From Arthrobacter celericrescens (GTDB taxonomy: Bacteria > Actinomycetota > Actinomycetes > Actinomycetales > Micrococcaceae), in contig NZ_QYLP01000096.1 in NCBI RefSeq assembly GCF_003614925.1, positions 1 through 64,000 on the forward strand: DNA of 64,000 nucleotides, in the 5' to 3' direction. Positions 24,306-31,343 of this stretch are shown piece after piece. A model generated the notes under the pieces. The model had not been told where the DNA came from, did no database searches, and was given only the letters and a program-made list of their open reading frames with translations. A program made the translations under genes and the position numbers. Positions within the stretch are counted from its first letter, which is position 1. Every line of letters starts with the position of its first letter.

Positions 24306-24980
24306 TTAAGAAACGGCGGGCTTCAGCGGCAGCGGGACGAGGGCCTGGAGCTCCTCGAAGGTGCAGCCGAAGGTCTCGCGCACGGTGACGCCGTCGGGCC
24401 CGGTGAGGAACACGGCCTTGTCGGTGTACACGCGGGTCACGCAGCCCACGCCGGTAAGCGGGTACGTGCACTGCTCCACGAGCTTGGACACGCCGTCGCG
24501 GGTCAGCAGGGTCATCATCACGAATACGTCCTTCGCGCCCGTGGCCAGGTCCATGGCGCCCCCGACGGCGGGGATCGCGTCGGGTGCGCCGGTGTGCCAG
24601 TTCGCGAGGTCGCCGCCGGCGGAGACCTGGAAGGCGCCCAGCACGCAGATGTCCAGGTGCCCGCCGCGCATGATCGCGAAGGAATCGGCGTGGTGGAAGT
24701 AGGACGCCCCCGGGAGTTCGGTGACGGGGATCTTGCCGGCGTTGATGAGGTCGCCGTCGATCTGCTCCCCCACGGCCTCGGGGCCCATGCCGAGCATGCC
24801 GTTTTCCGTGTGGAGCGTGATGTTCTGCTCCTCGGTGAGGTAGTTGGACACCAGCGTGGGCTGGCCGATGCCCAGGTTCACGAAGGAGCCCGGCGCGATG
24901 TCCCGGGCCACCAGCTGAGCGAGCTCGTTGCGGCCCAGCGGCTCGGCGGATGTTTGGAGCGACGTTTCGAGGGTGCTCAT
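24306..24980 (-). CDS. pcaJ: 3-oxoadipate CoA-transferase subunit B
   Basis: 224-residue beta subunit of succinyl-CoA:3-oxoadipate CoA-transferase, which activates beta-ketoadipate to its CoA ester in the second last step of the pathway. The catalytic Glu lies in LHTENGMLGMGP. GGAMDLATGAKDVFVMM is the subunit B signature. The ATG at 24980 is separated by one base from the stop of subunit A, and AAGGTGG precedes it. Confidence 0.94.
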   Translation of the reverse strand: MSTLETSLQTSAEPLGRNELAQLVARDIAPGSFVNLGIGQPTLVSNYLTEEQNITLHTENGMLGMGPEAVGEQIDGDLINAGKIPVTELPGASYFHHADSFAIMRGGHLDICVLGAFQVSAGGDLANWHTGAPDAIPAVGGAMDLATGAKDVFVMMTLLTRDGVSKLVEQCTYPLTGVGCVTRVYTDKAVFLTGPDGVTVRETFGCTFEELQALVPLPLKPAVS

Positions 24981-24981
24981 C

Positions 24982-25668
24982 TCAGGCCACCTTTTCTGCG
25001 ATGCCGGCAGAAGCAACGCGCACAATACTGTTGACGTAAATCCCGGGGGTCACGATGTTCTCCGGGTCCAGTGCACCGACCGGCACGATCTCGGAGACCT
25101 GGACGATGCTGTGCTTCGCCGCGGCGGCCATGATCGGGCCGAAGTTCCGGGCGGTCTTGCGGTAGACGAGGTTGCCCTTGCCGTCGGCCTTGAGGGCCTT
25201 GATGAGCGCGACGTCGGCGTGGATGGGGGTCTCGAAGACCTGCCACTTGCCGTCCAGGAAGCGGGTTTCCTTGCCTTCGGCGAGCATGGTGCCGTAGCCG
25301 GTGGGCGTGAAGAAGCCGCCGATCCCGGCCCCGGCGGCGCGGATGCGTTCGGCGAGGTTGCCCTGCGGGACGAGTTCGAGTTCGATCTCCCCGGCCTTGA
25401 ACTTGGCGTCGAAGTGCCAGGAATCGGACTGCCGCGGGAAGGAGCAGATCATCTTGCGCACCCGGCCTTCCTTGATGAGCAGCGCCAGGCCCTGGTCGCC
25501 CTGGCCGGCGTTGTTGTTCACCACGGTCAGGTCCGTGGCGCCCGAATCCAGCAGCGCGTCGATCAGTTCGAAGGGCTGCCCGGCGTTGCCGAAGCCGCCG
25601 ATCATGACGGTAGAGCCGTCCTTGATCCCGGCCACAGCCTCGCCCACAGTGTCAATGAATTGCAGCAT
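24982..25668 (-). CDS. pcaI: 3-oxoadipate CoA-transferase subunit A
   Basis: 228-residue alpha subunit of the CoA-transferase. VMIGGFGNAGQPFELIDALL carries the family's GGFG(xxG) oxyanion/CoA-binding signature, and FDAKFKAGEIELELVPQGNL the second conserved block. The ATG at 25668 is used because family proteins start there; the frame is open much further inside the thiolase gene. It sits five bases behind pcaF. Confidence 0.94.
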   Translation of the reverse strand: MLQFIDTVGEAVAGIKDGSTVMIGGFGNAGQPFELIDALLDSGATDLTVVNNNAGQGDQGLALLIKEGRVRKMICSFPRQSDSWHFDAKFKAGEIELELVPQGNLAERIRAAGAGIGGFFTPTGYGTMLAEGKETRFLDGKWQVFETPIHADVALIKALKADGKGNLVYRKTARNFGPIMAAAAKHSIVQVSEIVPVGALDPENIVTPGIYVNSIVRVASAGIAEKVA

Positions 25669-25673
25669 CGCGA

Positions 25674-26903
25674 TCAGCCCTTCACGCCGGCAGTGACGTT
25701 TTCGAGCACGACGGCGAGGCCCTGGCCCACGCCAATGCAAATCGCCGCGACGCCCCAGCGCTGCCCGGAGGCCTGGAGCGAGCGGGCCAGGGTGCCGAGG
25801 ATGCGGGTGCCGGAGGCGCCCAGCGGGTGGCCCATGGCGATCGCGCCGCCGTGCCGGTTCACGATCGCGGGATCGATGCCCCAGGCGTCGATGCAGGCCA
25901 GCGACTGCGCGGCGAACGCCTCGTTGAGTTCGACGGCGCCCACCTCCTCCCAGCTGATGCCCGCCTTCGCGATGGCCTTGTTCGCCGCCTCCACGGGGGC
26001 GAAACCGAAGAACTGGGGATCGTTGCCGTGCGCTCCGCGCCCGGCGATGCGGGCCAGCGGCTCGAGGCCGAGCAGCCCGGAGGCGGCCTCGGAGCCGATC
26101 CACGCGGCGGAGGCGCCGTCGGACAGCGGCGAGGCGTTCCCGGCGGTGACAGTGCCGCCGGACGCAGTGCCGCCGTCGGGCCCTGAAGACTCCGGCCGGA
26201 ACACGGTCTTCAACCCGGCGAGCTTCTCCGCCGTCGAGCCGGCCCGGATGCCCTCGTCCCGCACGAGCTCGGTGCCCGGCACCGGCGTCACGAGGTTGTC
26301 GTAGAAGCCCTCGTCCCAGGCAGCGGCGGCGAGGTTGTGCGAGGCTGCGGCGAACTCGTCCTGGCGTTCGCGGGTGATGCCGTACTTTTCGCGGAGGCGC
26401 TCGGTGGCCTCGCCGAGGGAGACGGTCCACTCGGCGGGCATGGCCGGGTTGACCAGGCGCCAGCCCAGGGTGGTGGAGGCCAGGGTCATGTCGCCGGCGG
26501 GGTACGGCTTGGCCGTCTTGGGCAGCACCCAGGGGGCGCGGCTCATGGACTCGGCGCCGCCCACCAGCATGAGCTCGGCGTCGCCGGCGTTGATCTGGCG
26601 GGAAGCGATGATCGCGGCGTCCAGCGACGAACCGCAGAGCCGGTTGACCGTGGTACCCGGGATGGAGACCGGCAGCCCGGCCAGCAGGGTGGCCATGCGG
26701 GCCACATTGCGGTTTTCCTCGCCGGCGCCGTTGGCGTTGCCGAACACCACTTCGTCGATGCGCTCGACGTCGAGCCCCGGCGCGCGCTTGACGGACTCGC
26801 GGACCACGTGGGCCGCGAGGTCGTCCGGGCGGACACCGGCGAGCCCGGAGCCGAACTTGCCGAAAGGCGTGCGCACGGCGTCGTACACGTAAGCCTGGTT
26901 CAT
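25674..26903 (-). CDS. pcaF: 3-oxoadipyl-CoA thiolase
   Basis: 409-residue thiolase that splits 3-oxoadipyl-CoA to succinyl-CoA and acetyl-CoA, the last step of the beta-ketoadipate pathway. The active-site Cys (NRLCGSSLDAA), His (GHPLGASGTR) and C-terminal Cys (AAICIGVGQG) are all present. AAAGGAAA precedes the ATG at 26903. pcaI follows by five bases. A family B palindrome separates it from pcaC upstream, which may mark an internal transcript boundary. Confidence 0.95.
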   Translation of the reverse strand: MNQAYVYDAVRTPFGKFGSGLAGVRPDDLAAHVVRESVKRAPGLDVERIDEVVFGNANGAGEENRNVARMATLLAGLPVSIPGTTVNRLCGSSLDAAIIASRQINAGDAELMLVGGAESMSRAPWVLPKTAKPYPAGDMTLASTTLGWRLVNPAMPAEWTVSLGEATERLREKYGITRERQDEFAAASHNLAAAAWDEGFYDNLVTPVPGTELVRDEGIRAGSTAEKLAGLKTVFRPESSGPDGGTASGGTVTAGNASPLSDGASAAWIGSEAASGLLGLEPLARIAGRGAHGNDPQFFGFAPVEAANKAIAKAGISWEEVGAVELNEAFAAQSLACIDAWGIDPAIVNRHGGAIAMGHPLGASGTRILGTLARSLQASGQRWGVAAICIGVGQGLAVVLENVTAGVKG

Positions 26904-26919
26904 GGGGTTTCCTTTCTCT

Positions 26920-27006
26920 CCAACTGACTGGCAGTTGATGTCGTTTTGAGGGCTCAAAACGACAACTAATGCGAGCTAGTTGGGTGGGGGAGCTAGTTGG
27001 GTGGGG
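26920..27006. repeat. Family B palindromic repeat, copy 1, with a duplicated arm
   Basis: About 65 bp (26920-26984) with outer arms CCAACTGACT and AGCTAGTTGGG and a perfect inner stem GTCGTTTTGAG (26940-26950)/CTCAAAACGAC (26953-26963). The right arm AGCTAGTTGGGTGGGG is then repeated in tandem (26974-26989 and 26991-27006). Read on the minus strand, the second arm copy provides the final Pro-Asn codons and TAG stop of pcaC. Confidence 0.9.
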
Positions 27007-27430
27007 TGGCGGCGGAATCGATCTCCGCGAAAACGTGCTGGGCGGTCTTGAAGGCGGTGTTGGCGGAGGGGACCCCGCAGTAGATGGCGGTCTGGAGCAG
27101 GATTTCCTTGATTTCGTCCCGGTCCAGGCCGTTCCGGAGGGCCGCCCGGATGTGCATGGCCAGTTCTTCCCAATGCCCGTGCGCCACCATCGCGGTGATG
27201 GTGACGGCGGAGCGCATCTGTCGGGTCAGTCCGGGCCGGGTCCAGATCCCGCCCCAGGCGATCCGGGTGATCATGTCCTGGAAGTCCTCGGTGAAGGCGT
27301 CCTTGCCGGCGTTGGCCCGGTCCACGTGCGCGTCGCCGAGCACTTCGCGCCGGACTACCATGCCGGCGTCGTAGATTTCCTGCGAGGTGGCGTCGCCGCG
27401 GACGGCGCCCTGACGATCCAAAGAACTCAT
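26993..27430 (-). CDS. pcaC: 4-carboxymuconolactone decarboxylase
   Basis: 145-residue CMD-family enzyme that decarboxylates gamma-carboxymuconolactone to beta-ketoadipate enol-lactone. The family core reads MITRIAWGGIWTRPGL and LAMHIRAALRNGLDRDEIKEI. The ATG at 27430 overlaps the stop of pcaD (ATGA). The C-terminus TPPN-stop is written by a family B repeat arm, so the end of the protein may have been altered when the repeat inserted. Confidence 0.94.
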   Translation of the reverse strand: MSSLDRQGAVRGDATSQEIYDAGMVVRREVLGDAHVDRANAGKDAFTEDFQDMITRIAWGGIWTRPGLTRQMRSAVTITAMVAHGHWEELAMHIRAALRNGLDRDEIKEILLQTAIYCGVPSANTAFKTAQHVFAEIDSAATPPN

Positions 27431-28248
27431 GCCGAAGCCTCCTTCATGAAGCCGCGCATCAGGTGCGCGACGGGGGCGGGTGCCTCCGCGGGGGCGAGGT
27501 GGCCGACGCCGTCGAGGGCCACCACGGTGGCGCTGCCGCCACCGGCGGTGATCCCGTCCGCCACTTCCTCGGCGGTCGACGGCGGAGCGACGGTGTCCTC
27601 GACGCCCGCCAGAAGCTGGGTGGGGACGGAGATCGTGCCGAGTTCGGCGCGGACGTCGAAGCCCGCGAGGGCCTCGCAGCAGTAGGCGTAGCTGAAACGG
27701 TCGGTGTCGCGCAGCACGTGCAGGAGCCGACTGCTCACCGCGGGTTCGCGGTCCATGAAGCCGGCACCGAACCAGCGCTGCGCCGAGCCCTGGATCATCA
27801 CGGGCGTGCCCTGGTTCCGGACGGTGTCGGCGCGTTCCAGCCAGCCCTCCGGGGTGCCGAGCTTCGCGCCGGAGCACTGCACGGAGAGGCTGAGGAGCCG
27901 TTCGCCGTGCTTGATGCCCAGCTGCAGGCCGGTGGCGCCACCCAGGGAAACCCCGGCGTAATGGAAGCGTGCGCCGGGAAGAACCGAGTCCACCAGGTCC
28001 ACCACGGCGTCGGCCAGTCCGGCCACGCTGAAGGTTTCCGTGGCGGCGGGCGAGACACCGTGGCCGGGCAGGTCCCAGCCGATCACGTCGTACTCGTCGC
28101 CCAGCAGTTCCGCGGTCCCGTTCCACAGGATGGTGGAGGTGCCGAGCGAGGAGCCCACCACCAGGAGGGGCTTGTCTCCGAGGGGGCGCTGCGGGGAGAG
28201 CAGCACGGCCTTGATGCTTGGCTTCGCGGTGCTGGTCGTCTCAGGCAC
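27427..28248 (-). CDS. pcaD: 3-oxoadipate enol-lactonase
   Basis: 273-residue alpha/beta hydrolase that opens the enol-lactone to beta-ketoadipate. The nucleophile elbow GVSLGG and the final GVGHLAPAEAP with the catalytic His are visible. The N-terminus IKAVLLSPQRPLGDKPLLVVGSSLG is about 15-20 residues longer than minimal PcaD. It is encoded between pcaB (8-base overlap) and pcaC (4-base overlap), which secures the assignment. In some actinobacteria PcaD and PcaC are fused as PcaL; here they are separate. Confidence 0.93.
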   Translation of the reverse strand: MPETTSTAKPSIKAVLLSPQRPLGDKPLLVVGSSLGTSTILWNGTAELLGDEYDVIGWDLPGHGVSPAATETFSVAGLADAVVDLVDSVLPGARFHYAGVSLGGATGLQLGIKHGERLLSLSVQCSGAKLGTPEGWLERADTVRNQGTPVMIQGSAQRWFGAGFMDREPAVSSRLLHVLRDTDRFSYAYCCEALAGFDVRAELGTISVPTQLLAGVEDTVAPPSTAEEVADGITAGGGSATVVALDGVGHLAPAEAPAPVAHLMRGFMKEASA

Positions 28249-29662
28249 GGGTGGCTCCCTTCATGGTTGTTGCGGCGTAGTCCGGGTAGGCGGCGAGGAT
28301 GCGGCGGCTGATGTCCGCCGCCTCGCCCAGGTAGTTGGCGGGGTCCAGCAACTCGGCCAGCCGGGCGTCCGGGAGCACCGCGGCGGGGACGGCCTCGCGC
28401 AGCAGCTTCGCGTAGGTGGCGGCCTGGTCCGGCCGGTTCGTTTTAAGCACGGCGTCGACGACGGCCTGCAGCTCACGCTTGCCGTCCGCCCCGGTCGTCC
28501 CTGAAGCCAGCAAGGGGACGACGACGGCCGCCACGCCTTCGCTGAGCAGCAGGGGTCCGCTGAGTTCGAGGTTGCGGCGCATCGCCTCGGGGAAGACCCG
28601 CAGGCCTTCGATGAGTTCGCGCAGCTGCACGGCGGCGCCGAGCGCGAGTGCGAGCAGGGAGCGCAGGGCCGGCCACTCGCTGTGCCAGGCGCCGTCCGGG
28701 CGTTCGTCGTTGAAGGTGGCGGCGGCCAGGTGGAGCTGCCCGGCGAGCGCCGGGGCCTGCAGCGCCGCGCTGCGGACCAGCACGGACAACACCGGATTCT
28801 GCTTCTGCGGCATGGCCGAGGAGACTCCCCGGCCGGCAGCCAGCGGTTCGCCGAGTTCGGCCACCTCGGGGCGGCTGAGGAACACGACGTCGGCGGCGAC
28901 CTTCCCGAAGGAATCCGTGAGCGCCGCCAGCGCGTCGCCGAGGCCGGTCACCGGAAGGCGGTTCGTGTGCCAGGGCGCGGGGGCGGCGGCGAGGCCGAGC
29001 TTCGCGGCGAGGGCATCGGCCAGGCCGAAGGGGCCTGAAGCGGTTCCCGCGGTCAGCACTGTGGCCGAGGCCAGGGTCCCGCCGGCACCGCCGAACTGCA
29101 GCGGCAGCTCCAGTTCGGCCAGGCGGCGGGCCGCGGCGGCCACGCCCTGAAACCACTGCGCGGCCTTCAGCCCGAAGGTGTAGGGCAGCGCGTGCTGCGT
29201 CAGGCTCCTGCCCACGCACAGCGTGTCCGCATGCTGTTCGGCCAGGGCGGCGAGCGCCGTCGTCGTCCCCTTCACCTCGGCGAGCACCGCGGCCCGGACA
29301 CGGTCGGCGAGCAGCATGAGCGCCGAATCCAGTACGTCCTGGCTGGTCAGCGAGGTGTGTACGGCGGGCAGGGCCCCGGGATCCGCCGAGCGGACCCGCG
29401 CGCGGAGGTCACCGAGCAGCGGGATCACCGGGTTGCCGCCGCCCTGGGAGCGTTCGGCGATGGCCTCGGCGTCGTACAGTTCCGGGTCTGCGGCCTGCGC
29501 GACGACGGCGGCCGCACCCTCCGGTGCCAGGCCCGCCTCTTCGAGGACGGCTGCCCAGGCGGCTTCGACGTCGAGGATGGCCGCGAGCACCGCCCGATCG
29601 CCGGTCAGCGCGGCCACCGCGGGCGACGCCGTGACGGGGCTCAGCAGGCCGAAATCGCTCAT
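28241..29662 (-). CDS. pcaB: 3-carboxy-cis,cis-muconate cycloisomerase
   Basis: 473-residue member of the fumarase/aspartase superfamily that lactonises 3-carboxymuconate. The superfamily signature is visible as GVSSAMPQKQNPVLS, with the catalytic Ser in the mobile loop. Length is within the family range. The start overlaps the pcaG stop by 4 bases and its end overlaps pcaD by 8 bases, within the compact pcaHGBDC block. Confidence 0.95.
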   Translation of the reverse strand: MSDFGLLSPVTASPAVAALTGDRAVLAAILDVEAAWAAVLEEAGLAPEGAAAVVAQAADPELYDAEAIAERSQGGGNPVIPLLGDLRARVRSADPGALPAVHTSLTSQDVLDSALMLLADRVRAAVLAEVKGTTTALAALAEQHADTLCVGRSLTQHALPYTFGLKAAQWFQGVAAAARRLAELELPLQFGGAGGTLASATVLTAGTASGPFGLADALAAKLGLAAAPAPWHTNRLPVTGLGDALAALTDSFGKVAADVVFLSRPEVAELGEPLAAGRGVSSAMPQKQNPVLSVLVRSAALQAPALAGQLHLAAATFNDERPDGAWHSEWPALRSLLALALGAAVQLRELIEGLRVFPEAMRRNLELSGPLLLSEGVAAVVVPLLASGTTGADGKRELQAVVDAVLKTNRPDQAATYAKLLREAVPAAVLPDARLAELLDPANYLGEAADISRRILAAYPDYAATTMKGATRA

Positions 29663-30258
29663 CGGTATGCGCCCGTTTCGGTGGAGCTGCCCTGGAAGTC
29701 GAGGAAGACGGTCTCGTCAGGACCCTGGAGGCGCAGGTCCCAGGTGAGGCCGCCGTCGGGGTCGCGGCGCGCGATGACGGTCTTGCGGCGTTCTTCCGGA
29801 AGCGAGCTCAGCAGGGGGTCGTTGGCCAGTGCTTCTTCGTTCTCCGGCAGGTAGATGCGGGTGAAGAGCCGGTTCATGAGGCCGCGCGCGAAGACCGCCA
29901 CGGAAATGAACGGAGCTGACCCCTTTCCAGTAGGGCCCTCCGAAGTGGGCCCGGGGTTGACCGTGGTGAAGGTGAAGATGCCGGTGTTCCCGACCGCACT
30001 GCGGCCCCAGCCGGTGAAGGTGTAGCCGTCGCGGACCAGGGAGCCGGTGTGCTGGACGACGTTGCCTTCGGCGTCGGGCTGCCAGATTTCCAGGATGGCG
30101 TCCGGGATGGTGTGGCCGGCGCCGTCATACACGGTGCCCTGGAGGCGGATGCTGCCGGGCGAGCCGGGGGCCAGGAGCTCGTTGTCCTTGGTGAAGGGCA
30201 GGGCGTAGCCGTAGAAGGGGCCGACCGTCTGGCCGGGCGTGGGGGTCAGTTTGCTCAT
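29659..30258 (-). CDS. pcaG: Protocatechuate 3,4-dioxygenase alpha subunit
   Basis: 199-residue non-catalytic-iron subunit of the intradiol ring-cleaving dioxygenase that converts protocatechuate to 3-carboxymuconate. TPGQTVGPFYGYALPF at the N-terminus and the dioxygenase beta-sandwich (GAGHTIPDAILEIWQPDAEG) are typical. As expected for the alpha chain, the iron-ligand Tyr/His set is not conserved. It lies 6 bases behind pcaH. Confidence 0.95.
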   Translation of the reverse strand: MSKLTPTPGQTVGPFYGYALPFTKDNELLAPGSPGSIRLQGTVYDGAGHTIPDAILEIWQPDAEGNVVQHTGSLVRDGYTFTGWGRSAVGNTGIFTFTTVNPGPTSEGPTGKGSAPFISVAVFARGLMNRLFTRIYLPENEEALANDPLLSSLPEERRKTVIARRDPDGGLTWDLRLQGPDETVFLDFQGSSTETGAYR

Positions 30259-30264
30259 TGCTGC

Positions 30265-31224
30265 CTACTCCTCGTCGTCGCCAGCGTCGCCGAATGCTTC
30301 GTTCTCGGTCCAGGTCCGCTTGGACCCGGTGAGGATGATGTCCCAGGTGTAGCCCAGGGCCCACTCTGGCTGGGTGAGTTCGTGGTCGTAGTTGGCCACG
30401 AGCCGGTCGCGGGCGTCCTGGTCCACGATCGACTGGTAGATCGGGTCCAGCGGGAACAACTGGTCGCCCGGGAAGTACATCTGGGTGACGATCCGCTGCG
30501 TGAACTCCTGCCCGAACAGGGAGAAGTGGATGTGGGCCGGGCGCCAGGCGTTGAGGTGGTTCTTCCACGGGTAGGCGCCGGGCTTGATGGTGGTGAAGCG
30601 GTAGGAACCGTCCGGGCCGGTGATGCAGCGGCCCACGCCGGTGAAATTGGGGTCCAGCGGGGCGGGGTGCTGGTCGCGCTTGTGGACGTAGCGGCCGGCG
30701 GCGTTGGCCTGCCAGATCTCCACCAACTGGCCGGCAACCGGGCGTCCGTCGCCGTCGAGCACCTTACCCGCCACGATGATCCGCTCGCCGAGCGGTTCGC
30801 CGTTGTGCTGGATGGTGAGGTCGGACTCCAGGGCGTGCACGTCCTGGTGGCCGAAGGCCGGGGAGTACAGCTCGATGGTCTCCGGGTCCGCGTGGTGCAG
30901 GCTCTTGGTGGGGTGGCGCAGGAGGGAGCTGCGGTACGGGGCGAAGTCCAGCCGGGGTTGGGTCTCGGGGGCGGCGCCGTCTTTGAGCTCGCGGTGGTAG
31001 GCCTCGCCGAGCGCGGCGATTTCGGCGCTGATGTCCGCCTGCGACTCGGCGGCGGCGTCCAGGACGTGGGCTGCGTGCGCTTCGGCGTGCGCAACGAGCT
31101 CGTCGTTTTCGTCCTGCCAGGCGGCGTCCTGCCAGGCGTCGTCCTGCACAGCGCTGTCCTGCACGGCGGCATTCTGCTCGGCTGCGCTGTGGGCGCGGTG
31201 CGTGCCATGTGCGTCGATGGTCAT
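30265..31224 (-). CDS. pcaH: Protocatechuate 3,4-dioxygenase beta subunit with long N-terminal extension
   Basis: 319 residues, versus about 240 for typical PcaH. The Fe(III) ligands are all present: Tyr in ANAAGRYVHKRDQ, Tyr in GAYPWKN, and two His in WRPAHIHFS. The N-terminal region of roughly 70 residues is extra, Ala/Asp/Gln/His-rich and likely disordered. It is built in part from four to five pentapeptide units of the form x-A-(V/W)-Q-D encoded by 15-bp tandem repeats (about 31111-31175). The extension's role is unknown. The gene heads the pcaHGBDC block, behind a family B palindrome. Confidence 0.95.
   Translation of the reverse strand: MTIDAHGTHRAHSAAEQNAAVQDSAVQDDAWQDAAWQDENDELVAHAEAHAAHVLDAAAESQADISAEIAALGEAYHRELKDGAAPETQPRLDFAPYRSSLLRHPTKSLHHADPETIELYSPAFGHQDVHALESDLTIQHNGEPLGERIIVAGKVLDGDGRPVAGQLVEIWQANAAGRYVHKRDQHPAPLDPNFTGVGRCITGPDGSYRFTTIKPGAYPWKNHLNAWRPAHIHFSLFGQEFTQRIVTQMYFPGDQLFPLDPIYQSIVDQDARDRLVANYDHELTQPEWALGYTWDIILTGSKRTWTENEAFGDAGDDEE
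31111..31175 (-). repeat. 15-bp tandem repeat within pcaH
   Basis: GTCCTG recurs at exactly 15-bp intervals (31111, 31126, 31141, 31156) with a variant at 31171. On the coding strand the units encode pentapeptides such as DAWQD and AAWQD. The repeat is in frame, so gain or loss of units would change the tail length without breaking the enzyme. Confidence 0.88.
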
Positions 31225-31277
31225 GGCCGGCTCCTTTCGGTTGCGTACTCGGTGGTTGCGTTTGTGGGGTCGGTTTT

Positions 31278-31343
31278 CCCAACTAGCTGGCAGTTGTTGT
31301 CGTTATGAGGGCTCAAAACGACAACAAATGCGAGCTAGTTGGG
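31278..31343. repeat. Family B palindromic repeat, copy 2
   Basis: 66 bp with outer arms CCCAACTAGCT (31278-31288) and AGCTAGTTGGG (31333-31343). The inner segment TTGTCGTTATGAGGGCTC, then AAAACGACAA, is closely similar to copy 1 near 26.9 kb. On the minus strand its CCCAACTAG provides the terminal Pro-Asn and stop of qsuB. It separates qsuB from pcaH. Confidence 0.9.
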
